DNA from: Falsibacillus pallidus
Lineage (GTDB): Bacteria; Bacillota; Bacilli; Bacillales; DSM-25281
DNA: 38,637 nucleotides
Assembly: GCF_003350505.1 (NCBI RefSeq)
Contig: NZ_QQAY01000022.1
Location: 1-38,637 of the forward strand
Reading direction: 5' to 3'
Shown: positions 8,466 through 16,082 of the stretch, piece after piece
Numbering within the stretch: the stretch's first letter is position 1
How the letters are laid out: every line of letters starts with the position of its first letter
The notes under the pieces: model-generated
The model's database searches: none
The model's input: the letters and a program-made list of their open reading frames with translations, nothing else
Told to the model about the DNA's origin: nothing
Made by a program: the position numbers and the translations under genes

Positions 8466-8681
8466 ATGAGTTTGGCTTTTGTCTATACAATTTTCATCAT
8501 TGCCGTCATCGTATTTATTTTCTACCGCATTTCGAAAAAGAAATCCACGCCATCAAACCGCTACACCCCATACGACAATATCACAATGGGGACAAATGGC
8601 AGTCAGGAAAATACACCGATACATGATACAAAGCACCATGTTCCGTTTGAGGAGAAATCAACGAACGCTAAGAACGAATAA
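8466..8681 (+). CDS. small single-pass membrane protein
   Basis: This 71-residue protein has one N-terminal hydrophobic helix (FVYTIFIIAVIVFIFY), then KKK and a polar Ser/Thr/Asn-rich tail, so the tail should stay in the cytoplasm. The ATG at 8466 is only 3 bases after GAAAGGA; an in-frame TTG at 8472 is better spaced (9 bases) and may be the true start. It is first in a run of three co-directional genes, 10 bases before the next start. I do not recognise the family. Confidence 0.65.
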   Translation: MSLAFVYTIFIIAVIVFIFYRISKKKSTPSNRYTPYDNITMGTNGSQENTPIHDTKHHVPFEEKSTNAKNE

Positions 8682-8691
8682 GGAGGACATT

Positions 8692-9105
8692 ATGAACGAT
8701 TCAGGATTCCGAGAATTCCTTGATGCCTACCTAAAGGCTTGGAAAAATTCATCCATAACAGAGATAAAAACCTTCATCTCCCCTGACTATCAAGCAAGGG
8801 AAATTTCCGGCGGGGAAATCATCGATTTTGGCTATGGTGAATCCATCGAGGGCTGGAATCAAGGGTTTCAGTTTGTGAAGGAAAAGCAGGCTGAGTGGGA
8901 GCTTGATGAGCGTTCCATCATCCCTTTGCGGGAAAATGAATGCCTTGCGATCCTCTCTGCCAATATCGTCATTGACGGCAAGCCGATGAATTCCGTTAAT
9001 TTATTTTTCAACACGTTCAAGCTGTCACATGGCGAATGGAAATTGGTCAGAAGCTACATTGAAGCTGGTGTTTCATCCTCTGCGGTCATGCAGACAACCA
9101 TATAG
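8692..9105 (+). CDS. NTF2/SnoaL-like fold protein
   Basis: This 137-residue soluble protein starts at an ATG with AAGGAGG 6 bases upstream. A longer frame from 8479 overlaps the preceding small gene and is rejected. The pattern of an N-terminal helix (FREFLDAYLKAW), the segment SPDYQAREISGGEI, and a C-terminal antiparallel sheet with VNLFFNTFKLSHGEWKLVRSYIEAGV fits the cone-shaped NTF2-like fold used for small-ligand binding or ketosteroid-type catalysis. No catalytic set can be assigned. Confidence 0.72.
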   Translation: MNDSGFREFLDAYLKAWKNSSITEIKTFISPDYQAREISGGEIIDFGYGESIEGWNQGFQFVKEKQAEWELDERSIIPLRENECLAILSANIVIDGKPMNSVNLFFNTFKLSHGEWKLVRSYIEAGVSSSAVMQTTI

Positions 9106-9132
9106 ATAGATTTTCACAAGGGGGAGCTTTGT

Positions 9133-9672
9133 ATGGAAACAGAAAGATTAGCGCTGCAGCCGCTTCATTTAAAATACGCAGATCGCGTAGAAGAGCTCGC
9201 CAACGACTATGATGTGGCCAAAACGACGCTGGGGATGCCTTACCCTTATCCAAAAGGCGGTGCAAAGGCGTTTATTGAAGACAGACTCGCTTCAGAAAAG
9301 GACGGCGGCTTCGTCATTTACGCCATCACATTGAAAGATACCGACGATTTTATCGGGATGATCACCTTCTCAATCAACGAGCGGCACAAGCGCTGCGAAT
9401 TTGCCTATTGGATTGGGAAAGCCTATTGGGGCAAAGGATACGGGACCGAAGCAGCAAAGCGCATGCTGGATCTTGCCTTTAATGAGCTGAACCTTAATAA
9501 AGTCTATGCCCAGGCGTTTGCCGGCAACCCGGGTTCGTGGAGGATCATGGAGAAGATCGGGATGACCTATGAAGGCAAGCTGAGGCAGCATGTTTCCCGA
9601 TTCGATGAGTATCATGATTTGGTGCAATATGGTCTGGTGCGGGAGGAATATTTGAAGAAAAATCATATTTAA
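9133..9672 (+). CDS. RimJ/RimL-type GNAT acetyltransferase
   Basis: This 179-residue enzyme transfers acetyl from acetyl-CoA to an amine, probably a protein N-terminus or small molecule. It shows the family N-terminus ETERLALQPLHLKYADRVEELA, FAYWIGKAYWGKGYGTEA (acetyl-CoA loop near residues 95-112), and NPGSWRIMEKIGMTYEG. GGGGGA precedes the ATG by 8 bases. It lies 27 bases after the NTF2-like gene and 36 before a Nudix gene, so it may be part of one transcript. Confidence 0.88.
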   Translation: METERLALQPLHLKYADRVEELANDYDVAKTTLGMPYPYPKGGAKAFIEDRLASEKDGGFVIYAITLKDTDDFIGMITFSINERHKRCEFAYWIGKAYWGKGYGTEAAKRMLDLAFNELNLNKVYAQAFAGNPGSWRIMEKIGMTYEGKLRQHVSRFDEYHDLVQYGLVREEYLKKNHI

Positions 9673-9708
9673 TCCTCAATAAATTATTGGGGTGGCAGGA
9701 GAAGTGAC

Positions 9709-10158
9709 ATGAACATTAGTAAAAATAATGGATTTGAATTTCTTGATTTTATAAAGATATCAGAAGAAGAAATGAGTATTTACAAACCCATTGCTGGTTC
9801 TTTTGCAGTGATAAATTGTACAGGAAGATATCTTATGTGCTACAACTCATGGAGAAAACAATGGGAACTACCTGCAGGACAGCGGGAAGCACACGAAACA
9901 TCAAAGGAGTGTGCAATTAGGGAACTTTATGAAGAAACAGGACAAATCGTTCATGATTTAGACTTCAAGGGCTTAATAAAAGTAAAAAACTTATCGAATG
10001 GCAACGTGAAATATAATCCCATTTATTTTTCATCTATTGATGAACTGCAGCCCTTTCAGGAGAACAACGAAACCTCTGAAATAAAATTATGGGATTTAAA
10101 AGAGAAAATTGGAGTTCTTGACGAGGTGGATATAAAAGTTTTCGACTATGTTAGATAA
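9709..10158 (+). CDS. Nudix hydrolase
   Basis: This 149-residue Nudix enzyme cleaves nucleoside-diphosphate-linked compounds. The complete Nudix box is GQREAHETSKECAIREL followed by YEETGQ (residues about 63-86), fitting G-x5-E-x7-REL-x-EE-x-G. AGGAG precedes the ATG. Its codon use is more A/T-rich than the neighbouring GNAT gene, so it may have a different origin. It is followed by a terminator at 10167-10197. Confidence 0.9.
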   Translation: MNISKNNGFEFLDFIKISEEEMSIYKPIAGSFAVINCTGRYLMCYNSWRKQWELPAGQREAHETSKECAIRELYEETGQIVHDLDFKGLIKVKNLSNGNVKYNPIYFSSIDELQPFQENNETSEIKLWDLKEKIGVLDEVDIKVFDYVR

Positions 10159-10166
10159 CAAGCTGT

Positions 10167-10198
10167 GGTGCAACGCTAATTTGCGGTGCACCTTTTTC
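10167..10198 (+). terminator. terminator after the plus-strand Nudix gene
   Basis: GGTGCA (10167-10172) pairs with TGCACC (10187-10192), with GC/GC pairing inside the loop, followed by five T. It is 9 bases after the stop codon. Confidence 0.75.
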
Positions 10199-10199
10199 T

Positions 10200-10664
10200 T
10201 CAACTGATTATAGGGATACTTTTCTTCTCCGCCCAATCCTCGATAAAAGGCTTCTGCCTGGGATTCAGATTGGCAGGCAATTCACTTCTATTGAAAAATC
10301 GATGCTCCCTGCTTTCCACATCCTCCAGCTTGATGTTACCAGTGTATCGATTTGCCTTAAAAATAATCTGGACGCTGAACACCTTGTCCTTATTCGGATA
10401 TTCCACAAAGCATTTCTCCCCGGAGTAGATGCCGAACAACTCCAGTTCCGCCACAGTCAATCCCGTTTCTTCCCAAGCTTCTCTTCTTGCAGCCTGCTCA
10501 AACGTTTCGCCCATTTCCATCATACCGCCGGGAATGCACCAATTGTCTGCATCCGTTCGATGCTGCAGCAAAATTCGGTCGTCATCTTCAATTATGACCC
10601 CGCACCCGACCGTCAGCAGCGTTTCATGGCCGATCAGCTTTCTCATATTTTTGATGTAATCCAT
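10200..10664 (-). CDS. Nudix hydrolase (MutT-like)
   Basis: This 154-residue enzyme has a canonical Nudix box GMMEMGETFEQAARREAW followed by EETGL (residues about 47-70), preceded by WCIPGG. An N-terminal strand LTVGCGVIIEDDDRILLQHR opens the fold. This pattern fits MutT/ADP-ribose pyrophosphatase-type members. The ATG has AAAGGATGG about 9 bases upstream. It converges on the other Nudix gene, with only the terminator between. The two are not close copies of each other. Confidence 0.9.
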   Translation of the reverse strand: MDYIKNMRKLIGHETLLTVGCGVIIEDDDRILLQHRTDADNWCIPGGMMEMGETFEQAARREAWEETGLTVAELELFGIYSGEKCFVEYPNKDKVFSVQIIFKANRYTGNIKLEDVESREHRFFNRSELPANLNPRQKPFIEDWAEKKSIPIIS

Positions 10665-10786
10665 TTATCTGCACCATCCTTTGTAGCTTTTCATATAAGG
10701 TTCTAGCAATTTTTTAAGATGTTCTAGCAAAAATACTACATAGACCAACTTCTCTTCACTTCACACAGGTCACTTTCACCCGGAAC

Positions 10787-10813
10787 GGGACAGTTCACCT
10801 GTCCCCATGTCCC
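10787..10813 (-). repeat. REP-like GGGACAG palindrome, copy 2 (inverted)
   Basis: The hairpin GGGACAG-TTCAC-CTGTCCC (10787-10805) is followed by CATGTCCCG. Its reverse complement matches the copy at 7891-7921 at almost every base, including the GGGACATG extension. It ends 3 bases before the stop codon of the CPBP gene and may also serve as a 3' hairpin for it. Confidence 0.75.
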
Positions 10814-10815
10814 GT

Positions 10816-11520
10816 TTAAGCAGTTACAATTGTCTCTTTTTTAGAATTACGCGTAAATACAAACTTCACATCAATCAGGAAGTGGAGGAGAATGCAAATC
10901 CACAGGTTTCCGGTAATCAGAAAGATAAAAAGCAGACCGGCACCGATATACGCTGTACCGATAACGCCTTTTACGCCCTGGTATAAATGCACGATTCCAA
11001 AGAACACACTCATTATGATAATGATCGCTGTAATAGATAAATGCCAAGGCAAGTCCTGAAAGTAATCCAACATTACTGCTCTGAAAATCACTTCCTCACA
11101 AAAGCCGGCCGTCAGTGCCACCAGTGCAAAAAGCAGTCTCTCGCCTACCGTAGTTGGCAGCATGAAGCGGACGCTATCAAGCTGATCTGAGAAGAAAGTG
11201 GAAAATTTTTGTTTCAATTTTTTAGCCACTAAAAAAATCAAAACGATGAAAGCAAGGGCACTTAGAACCCCCATTCCCATCCTTTTTAAACCGTCCATTT
11301 GAGATGCCAAAACAGGGTTTTCAACGACAAATAAGGCTGTGATGGAGCGTCCTGCTGCTAAATAATAGATAAAAAACATACCTGTCAGCACCCATTGAGG
11401 AACAATGATTAATGCATACATCTTATTTTTATTGGAAAAGTCTCCTTTTTTCATAAAATAGTGATCCCAAATTGGGTAGCCTATGACAATCGCAAGCAGT
11501 AAAACCGTTAAAATAATCAA
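10816..11520 (-). CDS. CPBP-family intramembrane metalloprotease
   Basis: This 234-residue protein has six or more membrane segments and the Abi/CPBP (CAAX protease-bacteriocin processing) motifs: EE with downstream R in GFCEEVIFRAVM (about residues 138-149), the conserved His in FGIVHLYQG, and HFLID near the end. Members cleave prenylated or peptide substrates in the membrane, or confer bacteriocin self-immunity. The start is TTG at 11520 with GGGGGA 8 bases upstream. It lies 17 bases after the kinase gene and is probably co-transcribed with it. Confidence 0.88.
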   Translation of the reverse strand: MIILTVLLLAIVIGYPIWDHYFMKKGDFSNKNKMYALIIVPQWVLTGMFFIYYLAAGRSITALFVVENPVLASQMDGLKRMGMGVLSALAFIVLIFLVAKKLKQKFSTFFSDQLDSVRFMLPTTVGERLLFALVALTAGFCEEVIFRAVMLDYFQDLPWHLSITAIIIIMSVFFGIVHLYQGVKGVIGTAYIGAGLLFIFLITGNLWICILLHFLIDVKFVFTRNSKKETIVTA

Positions 11521-11537
11521 TTTCCACTTCCCCCATC

Positions 11538-12203
11538 TTATTCGTTAATCGGAAACTCCCATCTCTCTATCTCAAAGTCCCCATCCGAATTCCGGATGAT
11601 CACGTCAAAATTCTGATGGTATGGATGCATGAACACCTCATATTGAATCCTTCGCTCATTATGGGAATGCACGAGATACTCTATATCAGCGCCGCGTTCC
11701 GCCACATCCCGGATGCCTCTTCTCTTAATCTCTGTTTCTCCATCCGTATATAAATAGATTTTCAGATCAAATAACTCAGGATCTACGAAAGCTGTCGTCA
11801 TGCCCTCGACAATGGTTGCATTTTTTGCAGAGGAAATAAGTGTACTCTCCATATAATGCGTCCCGATCGTATAAAGGTCGAGCCCATCGCGAATCATGCG
11901 GATATCCCGCTTCAGTGCAAGCGAATTGTGCGCAGCAGGATGGCATGCTGTCATTTTGAAATTATGCTTCTCTCCCTCATATTCATAGTCGATCTCAGCG
12001 TGCTTTCTCACACCAGAATCCACAATATAAGGGTCCGTGTTGATATAATTCACATCATTTTCACCGAGCAATGTTAGAAGTTTCCCGGCGAAAGTCGTCT
12101 TCCCCGACGCGCCATGCCCGGAAATCCCGATGACAATCCTTCTATCTTGCTTTCTGATCCAATCAACTGTTTTTTCTAAAATCTGATCCATACTCCACCC
12201 CAT
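11538..12203 (-). CDS. uridine kinase-like P-loop phosphotransferase
   Basis: This 221-residue cytoplasmic P-loop enzyme resembles uridine kinase/phosphoribulokinase. Walker A GISGHGASGKTT lies at about residues 24-35, NTDPYIVD follows the second strand, and TIVEGMTTAF is the later acidic strand. Uncertain start: two in-frame ATG codons 12 bases apart, with GGGGTGG close to the second. First gene of a two-gene unit with the CPBP gene. Repeat array A lies directly upstream, so its promoter is close to that array. Confidence 0.85.
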   Translation of the reverse strand: MGWSMDQILEKTVDWIRKQDRRIVIGISGHGASGKTTFAGKLLTLLGENDVNYINTDPYIVDSGVRKHAEIDYEYEGEKHNFKMTACHPAAHNSLALKRDIRMIRDGLDLYTIGTHYMESTLISSAKNATIVEGMTTAFVDPELFDLKIYLYTDGETEIKRRGIRDVAERGADIEYLVHSHNERRIQYEVFMHPYHQNFDVIIRNSDGDFEIERWEFPINE

Positions 12204-12268
12204 ATCCCGCTATCAATATCACTAAATATTAACATATTTTTCTATATTTCTCACTTTTTCGAGAAATT

Positions 12269-12436
12269 TGGACGGTTCTAGTGTTTCTCCATTCAGGTCG
12301 GTGTATTTTGCTCCCCACTTTATGATTTTATCTCCCAACTTTCTGGGCTAACCGCCGCACTTCTCCGCTTAACCGCCCAACTTTTACGCCAAACCAACGC
12401 ACTTTCCCCGGTAACCGCTCAACTTTCTTTTTTATG
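12269..12436 (+). repeat. 21-bp repeat array A
   Basis: The entry part is GACGGTTCTAGTG (12271-12283), a degraded form of the leader seen in arrays E, G and I. Six degenerate 21-bp units follow from about 12305, each ending in CAACTTT, GCACTTT or a near form. The middle three repeat exactly every 21 bases from AACC. The exit is CTCAACTTTCTTTTTTATGG. The array fills most of the gap between the kinase start and the stop of the DUF1129-like gene; I see no gene there. Confidence 0.88.
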
Positions 12437-12444
12437 GCATAAAA

Positions 12445-13125
12445 TCATCTAAATCCGATATATCTTTTCTTCAATATAGTGACAATCCCCCACAATATGG
12501 CACCCGTCAGCATAGAAGCAAGCCATGAATAGTGAATCACCGGACCGAACTCGGGAGTAAATTGGCTTACCGCGATGACAAGTCCCATCGACAGTGCCAC
12601 ATAGATGGCGACTTTGATGGTGTCTCTCTTTTTGCGGATATTTTCAGTGAACAGTGTTTTTTTGACCATCTTGAAAATAAACGAGATATCAAATAAGATT
12701 GTTGCAAGAATCACTGCAAAAACAATGAGCCCAGTAATGGGATAAACCGTATCTTCCACGCTCTTGAATTGCGAAACCACTAAAATAGCAGCACCGCGGA
12801 TCATCAACATCCAGCTGATAAGATTGAGTACGATCCCGAGAAGGAAAGGAAAGATTTCGCGCTTTTGTTCTTTCGGGAGATTTTCAATAATTTCATCCGC
12901 GTATCGTTTCGGATCCTCTCCAAAAATTTCGCGCGCTGATTTCCCTTCTTCCTGCCCCTCGAGCAAATGATCGAGCATCTCCATCAGGACTTCTTCGGAC
13001 TGCTGCTCAGACAATGATAACGTCAGGCGGATATAGACCAGCATGTCCCCGTAGTATTCTTCATTTTCTTTCGTAAGAAGGCTGCGCTTCCGATTATTTT
13101 CTTCTATTAATTGTTTCGCCTTCAC
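12445..13125 (-). CDS. DUF1129-like membrane protein, partner of PadR
   Basis: This 226-residue protein has a soluble helical N-terminal half (LLTKENEEYYGDMLVYIR, then acidic helices ending EIIENLPKEQKRE) and four to five membrane segments in its second half. This layout and the adjoining PadR gene fit DUF1129/DUF1700-type proteins. The GTG start at 13125 has GGGAGA 7 bases upstream and lies one base after the PadR stop, so translation is probably coupled. Function is unknown; members are often membrane-stress or efflux-linked. Confidence 0.8.
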   Translation of the reverse strand: MKAKQLIEENNRKRSLLTKENEEYYGDMLVYIRLTLSLSEQQSEEVLMEMLDHLLEGQEEGKSAREIFGEDPKRYADEIIENLPKEQKREIFPFLLGIVLNLISWMLMIRGAAILVVSQFKSVEDTVYPITGLIVFAVILATILFDISFIFKMVKKTLFTENIRKKRDTIKVAIYVALSMGLVIAVSQFTPEFGPVIHYSWLASMLTGAILWGIVTILKKRYIGFR

Positions 13126-13126
13126 A

Positions 13127-13453
13127 TTAATTTCTCCCTTCAAATAATGAATTCACCGGGAATGATATCTGCTTCCACTCAGCTGCGATGGTCGTAAGCG
13201 ATTCTTTTCCAATTTCGGTCAAATAATAATACTTTCTGTTCGGTCCATAATCGGAAGCTTGCATTTTCCCGAAAATCAAACCGTTTTTTTGCAGCCGCAG
13301 CAAAATGGGATAGATCGTCCCCTCGCTCACATCGCTCAAACCGATTTCCTGGAGCTTCTTCGATAATTCATAGCCATACACCGGTCCCCGCTCAATTACC
13401 GCTAAGACGCAACCATCTAAAATCCCCTTTAACAATTGGCTTCTTAAAGACAT
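13127..13453 (-). CDS. PadR-family transcriptional regulator
   Basis: This 108-residue winged-helix repressor starts MSLRSQLLKGILDGCVLAVI, then YGYELSKKLQEIG (recognition region), SEGTIYPILLRLQKNGLI, and the wing GPNRKYYYLTEIGKE, all typical of PadR-s1 proteins with a short C-terminal helix. The ATG at 13453 has AGAGGA 9 bases upstream. First gene of a two-gene operon; two palindromes around its promoter (13485-13505 and 13519-13543) suggest autorepression. Confidence 0.92.
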   Translation of the reverse strand: MSLRSQLLKGILDGCVLAVIERGPVYGYELSKKLQEIGLSDVSEGTIYPILLRLQKNGLIFGKMQASDYGPNRKYYYLTEIGKESLTTIAAEWKQISFPVNSLFEGRN

Positions 13454-13484
13454 GTTACAGGTTCCTCTCAAGTAAAGTTTTCGA

Positions 13485-13543
13485 CTACCTTGTAAAACAA
13501 GATAGATGTTATAAAAACAGCTACCTTGCTTAACAAAGTAGCT
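13485..13543 (-). promoter_or_regulatory. PadR promoter with two palindromic operators
   Basis: On the minus strand -35 TTGTTA (13531-13536) and -10 TATAAC (13508-13513) are 17 bases apart. Operator 1 is the inverted repeat CTACCTTGT-AAA-ACAAGATAG (13485-13505), just downstream of the -10. Operator 2 (13519-13543) has arms AGCTAC/GTAGCT with inner TTG/CAA and covers the -35. Both share CTACCTTG / CAA-(A/G)-TAG, so one dimeric regulator, most simply the PadR protein, should bind both. Confidence 0.82.
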
Positions 13544-13608
13544 GATTCAATAATACCTATTTATTCCAAAAGTGTCAAATTGAGTTTTTAGCTCTCTTGG
13601 GCAGATTT

Positions 13609-13738
13609 TGCGCTCCACTTTTTGATTTTACCCCGCAACTTTCGGGGGCAACCGCCGCACTTTCCAACTTAACCGCTCAACTTTTCCTTGGAACCCAAGC
13701 ACTTTCCCTATTAACCGCTCAACTTTACTTTTCATAGG
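13609..13738 (+). repeat. 21-bp repeat array B
   Basis: Entry GCGCTCCACTTTTTGATTTT closely matches the entry of array A. Six units follow, alternating mainly between GCACTTT and CTCAACTTT cores, and the exit is CTCAACTTTACTTTTCATAGG. It lies between the PadR promoter (minus) and a small plus-strand membrane gene. Apart from the array and the PadR operators I see nothing in 13454-13798. Confidence 0.9.
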
Positions 13739-13798
13739 AATTTCTAAGTTCTAACAATGGAATATTATGCTAAAATTAAGCAAAGGGGTGAACGTATT

Positions 13799-13990
13799 TT
13801 GATCGCATTTATTTTCATTGGCATATTTGTAATGCCGATTTTGGCCATTATTTTTTGCATCAATCTAGTTGAAATCATGAAAAAAATTAAACATGACCAG
13901 AAGACTGCAGGAAACACTTTCTGGCTGACCATTTCTTTTATGCTGATTGTATGGACATTGGCTATTTGCGCATCCATGGGTGTAAATTGA
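13799..13990 (+). CDS. small two-pass membrane protein
   Basis: This 63-residue protein has two hydrophobic helices (residues 2-22 and 41-60) joined by a Lys/Asp-rich loop KKIKHDQKTAG. I place the start at TTG 13799 because AAGGGGTG lies 8 bases upstream. An ATG at 13757 is in frame but falls inside a TG-extended -10-like element (TGCTAAAAT), so it is more likely promoter than coding. It pairs with the next small membrane gene, 27 bases downstream. Family not recognised. Confidence 0.65.
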   Translation: MIAFIFIGIFVMPILAIIFCINLVEIMKKIKHDQKTAGNTFWLTISFMLIVWTLAICASMGVN

Positions 13991-14017
13991 TAAACGAACA
14001 TTGAAAGAGGTGCTTCC

Positions 14018-14245
14018 ATGAAACCTGGTACGATTATTTGCATCATCATCGTTTTGTTAGGCATCGCCCATCAATTCTATAAGACTCTCATCATCCCAAT
14101 AGCGGTTGCTATTTTATTCATCATCTTATTAGCCATGGTACTTGTGAAGGCTATCAAAACCAAGGATAAGTTTCGAACTTATGGTTCTGCACTTTTCATA
14201 GTAGCCCTGGTCATATTTGTTATTCGCTGGTTTGCAGCTCTGTAA
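14018..14245 (+). CDS. small membrane protein
   Basis: This 75-residue protein has three hydrophobic stretches (about residues 4-20, 24-45 and 56-74) with a short basic loop KAIKTKDKFRTYG. GAGGTG precedes the ATG by about 7 bases. It is probably co-transcribed with the preceding small membrane gene. Its stop lies 5 bases from the stop of the convergent racemase gene and no terminator is visible between them. Confidence 0.65.
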   Translation: MKPGTIICIIIVLLGIAHQFYKTLIIPIAVAILFIILLAMVLVKAIKTKDKFRTYGSALFIVALVIFVIRWFAAL

Positions 14246-14250
14246 ATCCC

Positions 14251-14943
14251 TTATTTTTCAAATGCCGCCTCAACAGCTTCAACAGCATGGATGACGACGG
14301 TATCAAAGAGCTTCACCTCTGAATCTTCCGGTTTGACCAGGAGGCCGATTTCCGTGCACCCTAATATGATTCCTTCCGCTCCTTGGGCGATCAGCCCCAT
14401 GATGATTCTTCTAAAAATATCTCTTGAGGACGGCTCTATTTTCCCTAAACACAACTCTTGAAAAATGATTTTATTAATCACTTCCCGTTCTTCCTCATTC
14501 GGCACCAGCACCTGTATGTCACTCGCAGCGATCCGTGACTTATAGAAATCCTGCTCCATCGTATACTTCGTCCCCAGCAGCGCCACTGTTTTAATTCCTG
14601 CTTTAAGAATTTTCTTCGCGGTAGCGTCCGCGATATGTAAAATAGGAATCTCGATTTTCCGTTCCACATCTTCCACAACTTTATGCATCGTATTAGTGCA
14701 GATAACAATAAATTCTGCACCCGCCTTCTCCAAAGAATGCGCAGCGTCTCCCAGGATTTCGCCTGCTTTCGCCCAATTCCCTTCCGATTGGCAGCGTTCA
14801 ATCTCCTCAAAGTCGACGCTGTACATAATGCTCTTCGCGGAATGCAATCCTCCTAATCTATTTTTCACTTCTTCATTGATCACCCGATAGTATTCAACAG
14901 AAGATTCCCAGCTCATCCCGCCGATTAGACCGATTGTTTTCAT
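14251..14943 (-). CDS. aspartate/glutamate racemase family protein
   Basis: This 230-residue cofactor-independent amino-acid racemase carries the N-terminal MKTIGLIGGMSWESS and the two catalytic cysteines in FIVICTNTMHK and IILGCTEIG, one in each half, as the family requires. The ATG at 14943 has GGAGGG 7 bases upstream; the longer reading to 15027 is rejected. Such enzymes make D-amino acids for the wall or for biofilm and spore signals (RacX/YrpC type), or for catabolism. The true substrate is not evident. Confidence 0.92.
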   Translation of the reverse strand: MKTIGLIGGMSWESSVEYYRVINEEVKNRLGGLHSAKSIMYSVDFEEIERCQSEGNWAKAGEILGDAAHSLEKAGAEFIVICTNTMHKVVEDVERKIEIPILHIADATAKKILKAGIKTVALLGTKYTMEQDFYKSRIAASDIQVLVPNEEEREVINKIIFQELCLGKIEPSSRDIFRRIIMGLIAQGAEGIILGCTEIGLLVKPEDSEVKLFDTVVIHAVEAVEAAFEK

Positions 14944-15019
14944 TCCGATTCCCTCCGTATTCATTATCTCTATATCTACTAATTGTTTCTGTATGACAAG
15001 TGATAAGTCCTTTTTTATA

Positions 15020-15052
15020 GAAAACAAAAACCCGACCCCAACCAGGGATCAG
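15020..15052 (-). terminator. terminator of the yoaS-yozG-yoaT operon
   Basis: On the minus strand CCTGATCCC pairs with GGGGTCGGG (with G-U pairs) and is followed by TTTTTGTTTTC. The stop codon of the DUF817 gene lies in the left arm. Confidence 0.75.
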
Positions 15053-15843
15053 GCATCCATCTTCTCATTAAATTCACTCTCAACTACAGCACCTTTCACC
15101 TGCTTCAGCGTCGCCACGATCAGGAAACTGACAATCACGAGCAACAGCCAAGAACTTACTTTTCCAAGATGGACTAAGCTCCATGCATCCCGTTGATTGG
15201 GGTATTGCCATGCCCCGAAAAATGTCGCGATATTTTCAGCCACCCAAATGAAAAATCCGATCAGGACAAATGAAAGGGCAATGGGCATACGATAGCTTTT
15301 TCCTCCCACTTCGTAGCGGACCCATGCATTCCAAAAAACAATCAAAACAAGCCCTGATAGCCACCACCGGACATCGATCCAAAAATGATGGACGAAAAAA
15401 TTCAAGTAAATCGCAGCAGCAAGTGCAGCAGCGACCCAAAACGGCGGCCAGTCAACCAGTTCGACGCGCAGCCTTCTCCACGCCTGGCACAGGTAGCTTG
15501 CCACACTTGCATACATGAATCCACTGTAAAGAGGCACGCCGAAAAATTTCGTATATCCTTCGTCGGGATATGCCCATGAACCCATATGCACCTTGAACAG
15601 CTCCAATGCGAGGCCAATCAAGTGAAACAAAGTGATTACTTTCAGTTCATCCTTCGTTTCAAGGCCGGACCGAAGCATGACCCACTGCATGAGCAGGCAA
15701 ATAATCAGAAGCCAGTCATAGCGAGGCAGCAGTGGCAGTGGGATGATTTTAGTCAGCGCCAGGGAAGCGAAAATGACAACCGGAAACAAACAGGATAATG
15801 CCTGCTGCCAGCCAAAACGCACAAGCTGATGGAAAGCACTCAT
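15049..15843 (-). CDS. yoaT: DUF817 membrane protein, YoaT-like
   Basis: This 264-residue polytopic membrane protein has about eight hydrophobic segments and the strongly family-typical stretches MGSWAYPDEGYTKFFGVPL and LYSGFMYASVASYLCQAW, then FFVHHFWIDVRWW and WVAENIATFFGAWQYPNQ. The ATG at 15843 has GGGGGA 6 bases upstream. It lies 17 bases after the XRE gene, in the order yoaS-yozG-yoaT known from B. subtilis. Function is unknown. Confidence 0.85.
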   Translation of the reverse strand: MSAFHQLVRFGWQQALSCLFPVVIFASLALTKIIPLPLLPRYDWLLIICLLMQWVMLRSGLETKDELKVITLFHLIGLALELFKVHMGSWAYPDEGYTKFFGVPLYSGFMYASVASYLCQAWRRLRVELVDWPPFWVAAALAAAIYLNFFVHHFWIDVRWWLSGLVLIVFWNAWVRYEVGGKSYRMPIALSFVLIGFFIWVAENIATFFGAWQYPNQRDAWSLVHLGKVSSWLLLVIVSFLIVATLKQVKGAVVESEFNEKMDA

Positions 15844-15860
15844 TGTTCTTCCCCCATCGA

Positions 15861-16073
15861 TCAATCTTCGTCTTCCCGGTATTCCAGGATATCTCCCGGC
15901 TGGCAATCGAGCGCCTTGCAGATGCCTTCCAATGTGGAAAAGCGAATCGCCTTTGCCTTGCCATTTTTCAAAATGGACAGGTTCGCCATCGTGATGCCGA
16001 CCCTTTCAGACAGCTCGGTTACACTCATTTTCCTTTTCGCCAGCATCACGTCTACATTAATGATAATCGCCAT
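15861..16073 (-). CDS. yozG: XRE-family HTH regulator, YozG-like
   Basis: This 70-residue protein is almost entirely one Cro/CI-type helix-turn-helix: MLAKRKMSVTELSERVGI, then TMANLSILKNGKAKAIRFS, then LEGICKALDCQPGDILEY. Such mini-regulators typically sit beside a DUF2975 membrane protein. AGGTGGGAA precedes the ATG. It lies 9 bases after the YoaS-like gene. It probably binds its own operon's promoter. Confidence 0.9.
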   Translation of the reverse strand: MAIIINVDVMLAKRKMSVTELSERVGITMANLSILKNGKAKAIRFSTLEGICKALDCQPGDILEYREDED

Positions 16074-16082
16074 GTTCCCACC

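Noticed and set aside
8479-8691. Longer start for the NTF2-like gene
   Set aside because: It overlaps almost all of the small membrane gene in another frame, while the ATG at 8692 has an ideal AAGGAGG.
12305-12436. CRISPR array interpretation of the repeats
   Set aside because: Units are contiguous at 21 bases with no unique spacers, are degenerate, and no cas genes occur in the window.
13757-13798. ATG start of the small membrane protein at 13757
   Set aside because: The segment contains a TG-extended -10-like element and the ribosome site AAGGGGTG, so it is promoter and leader, with TTG at 13799 as start.
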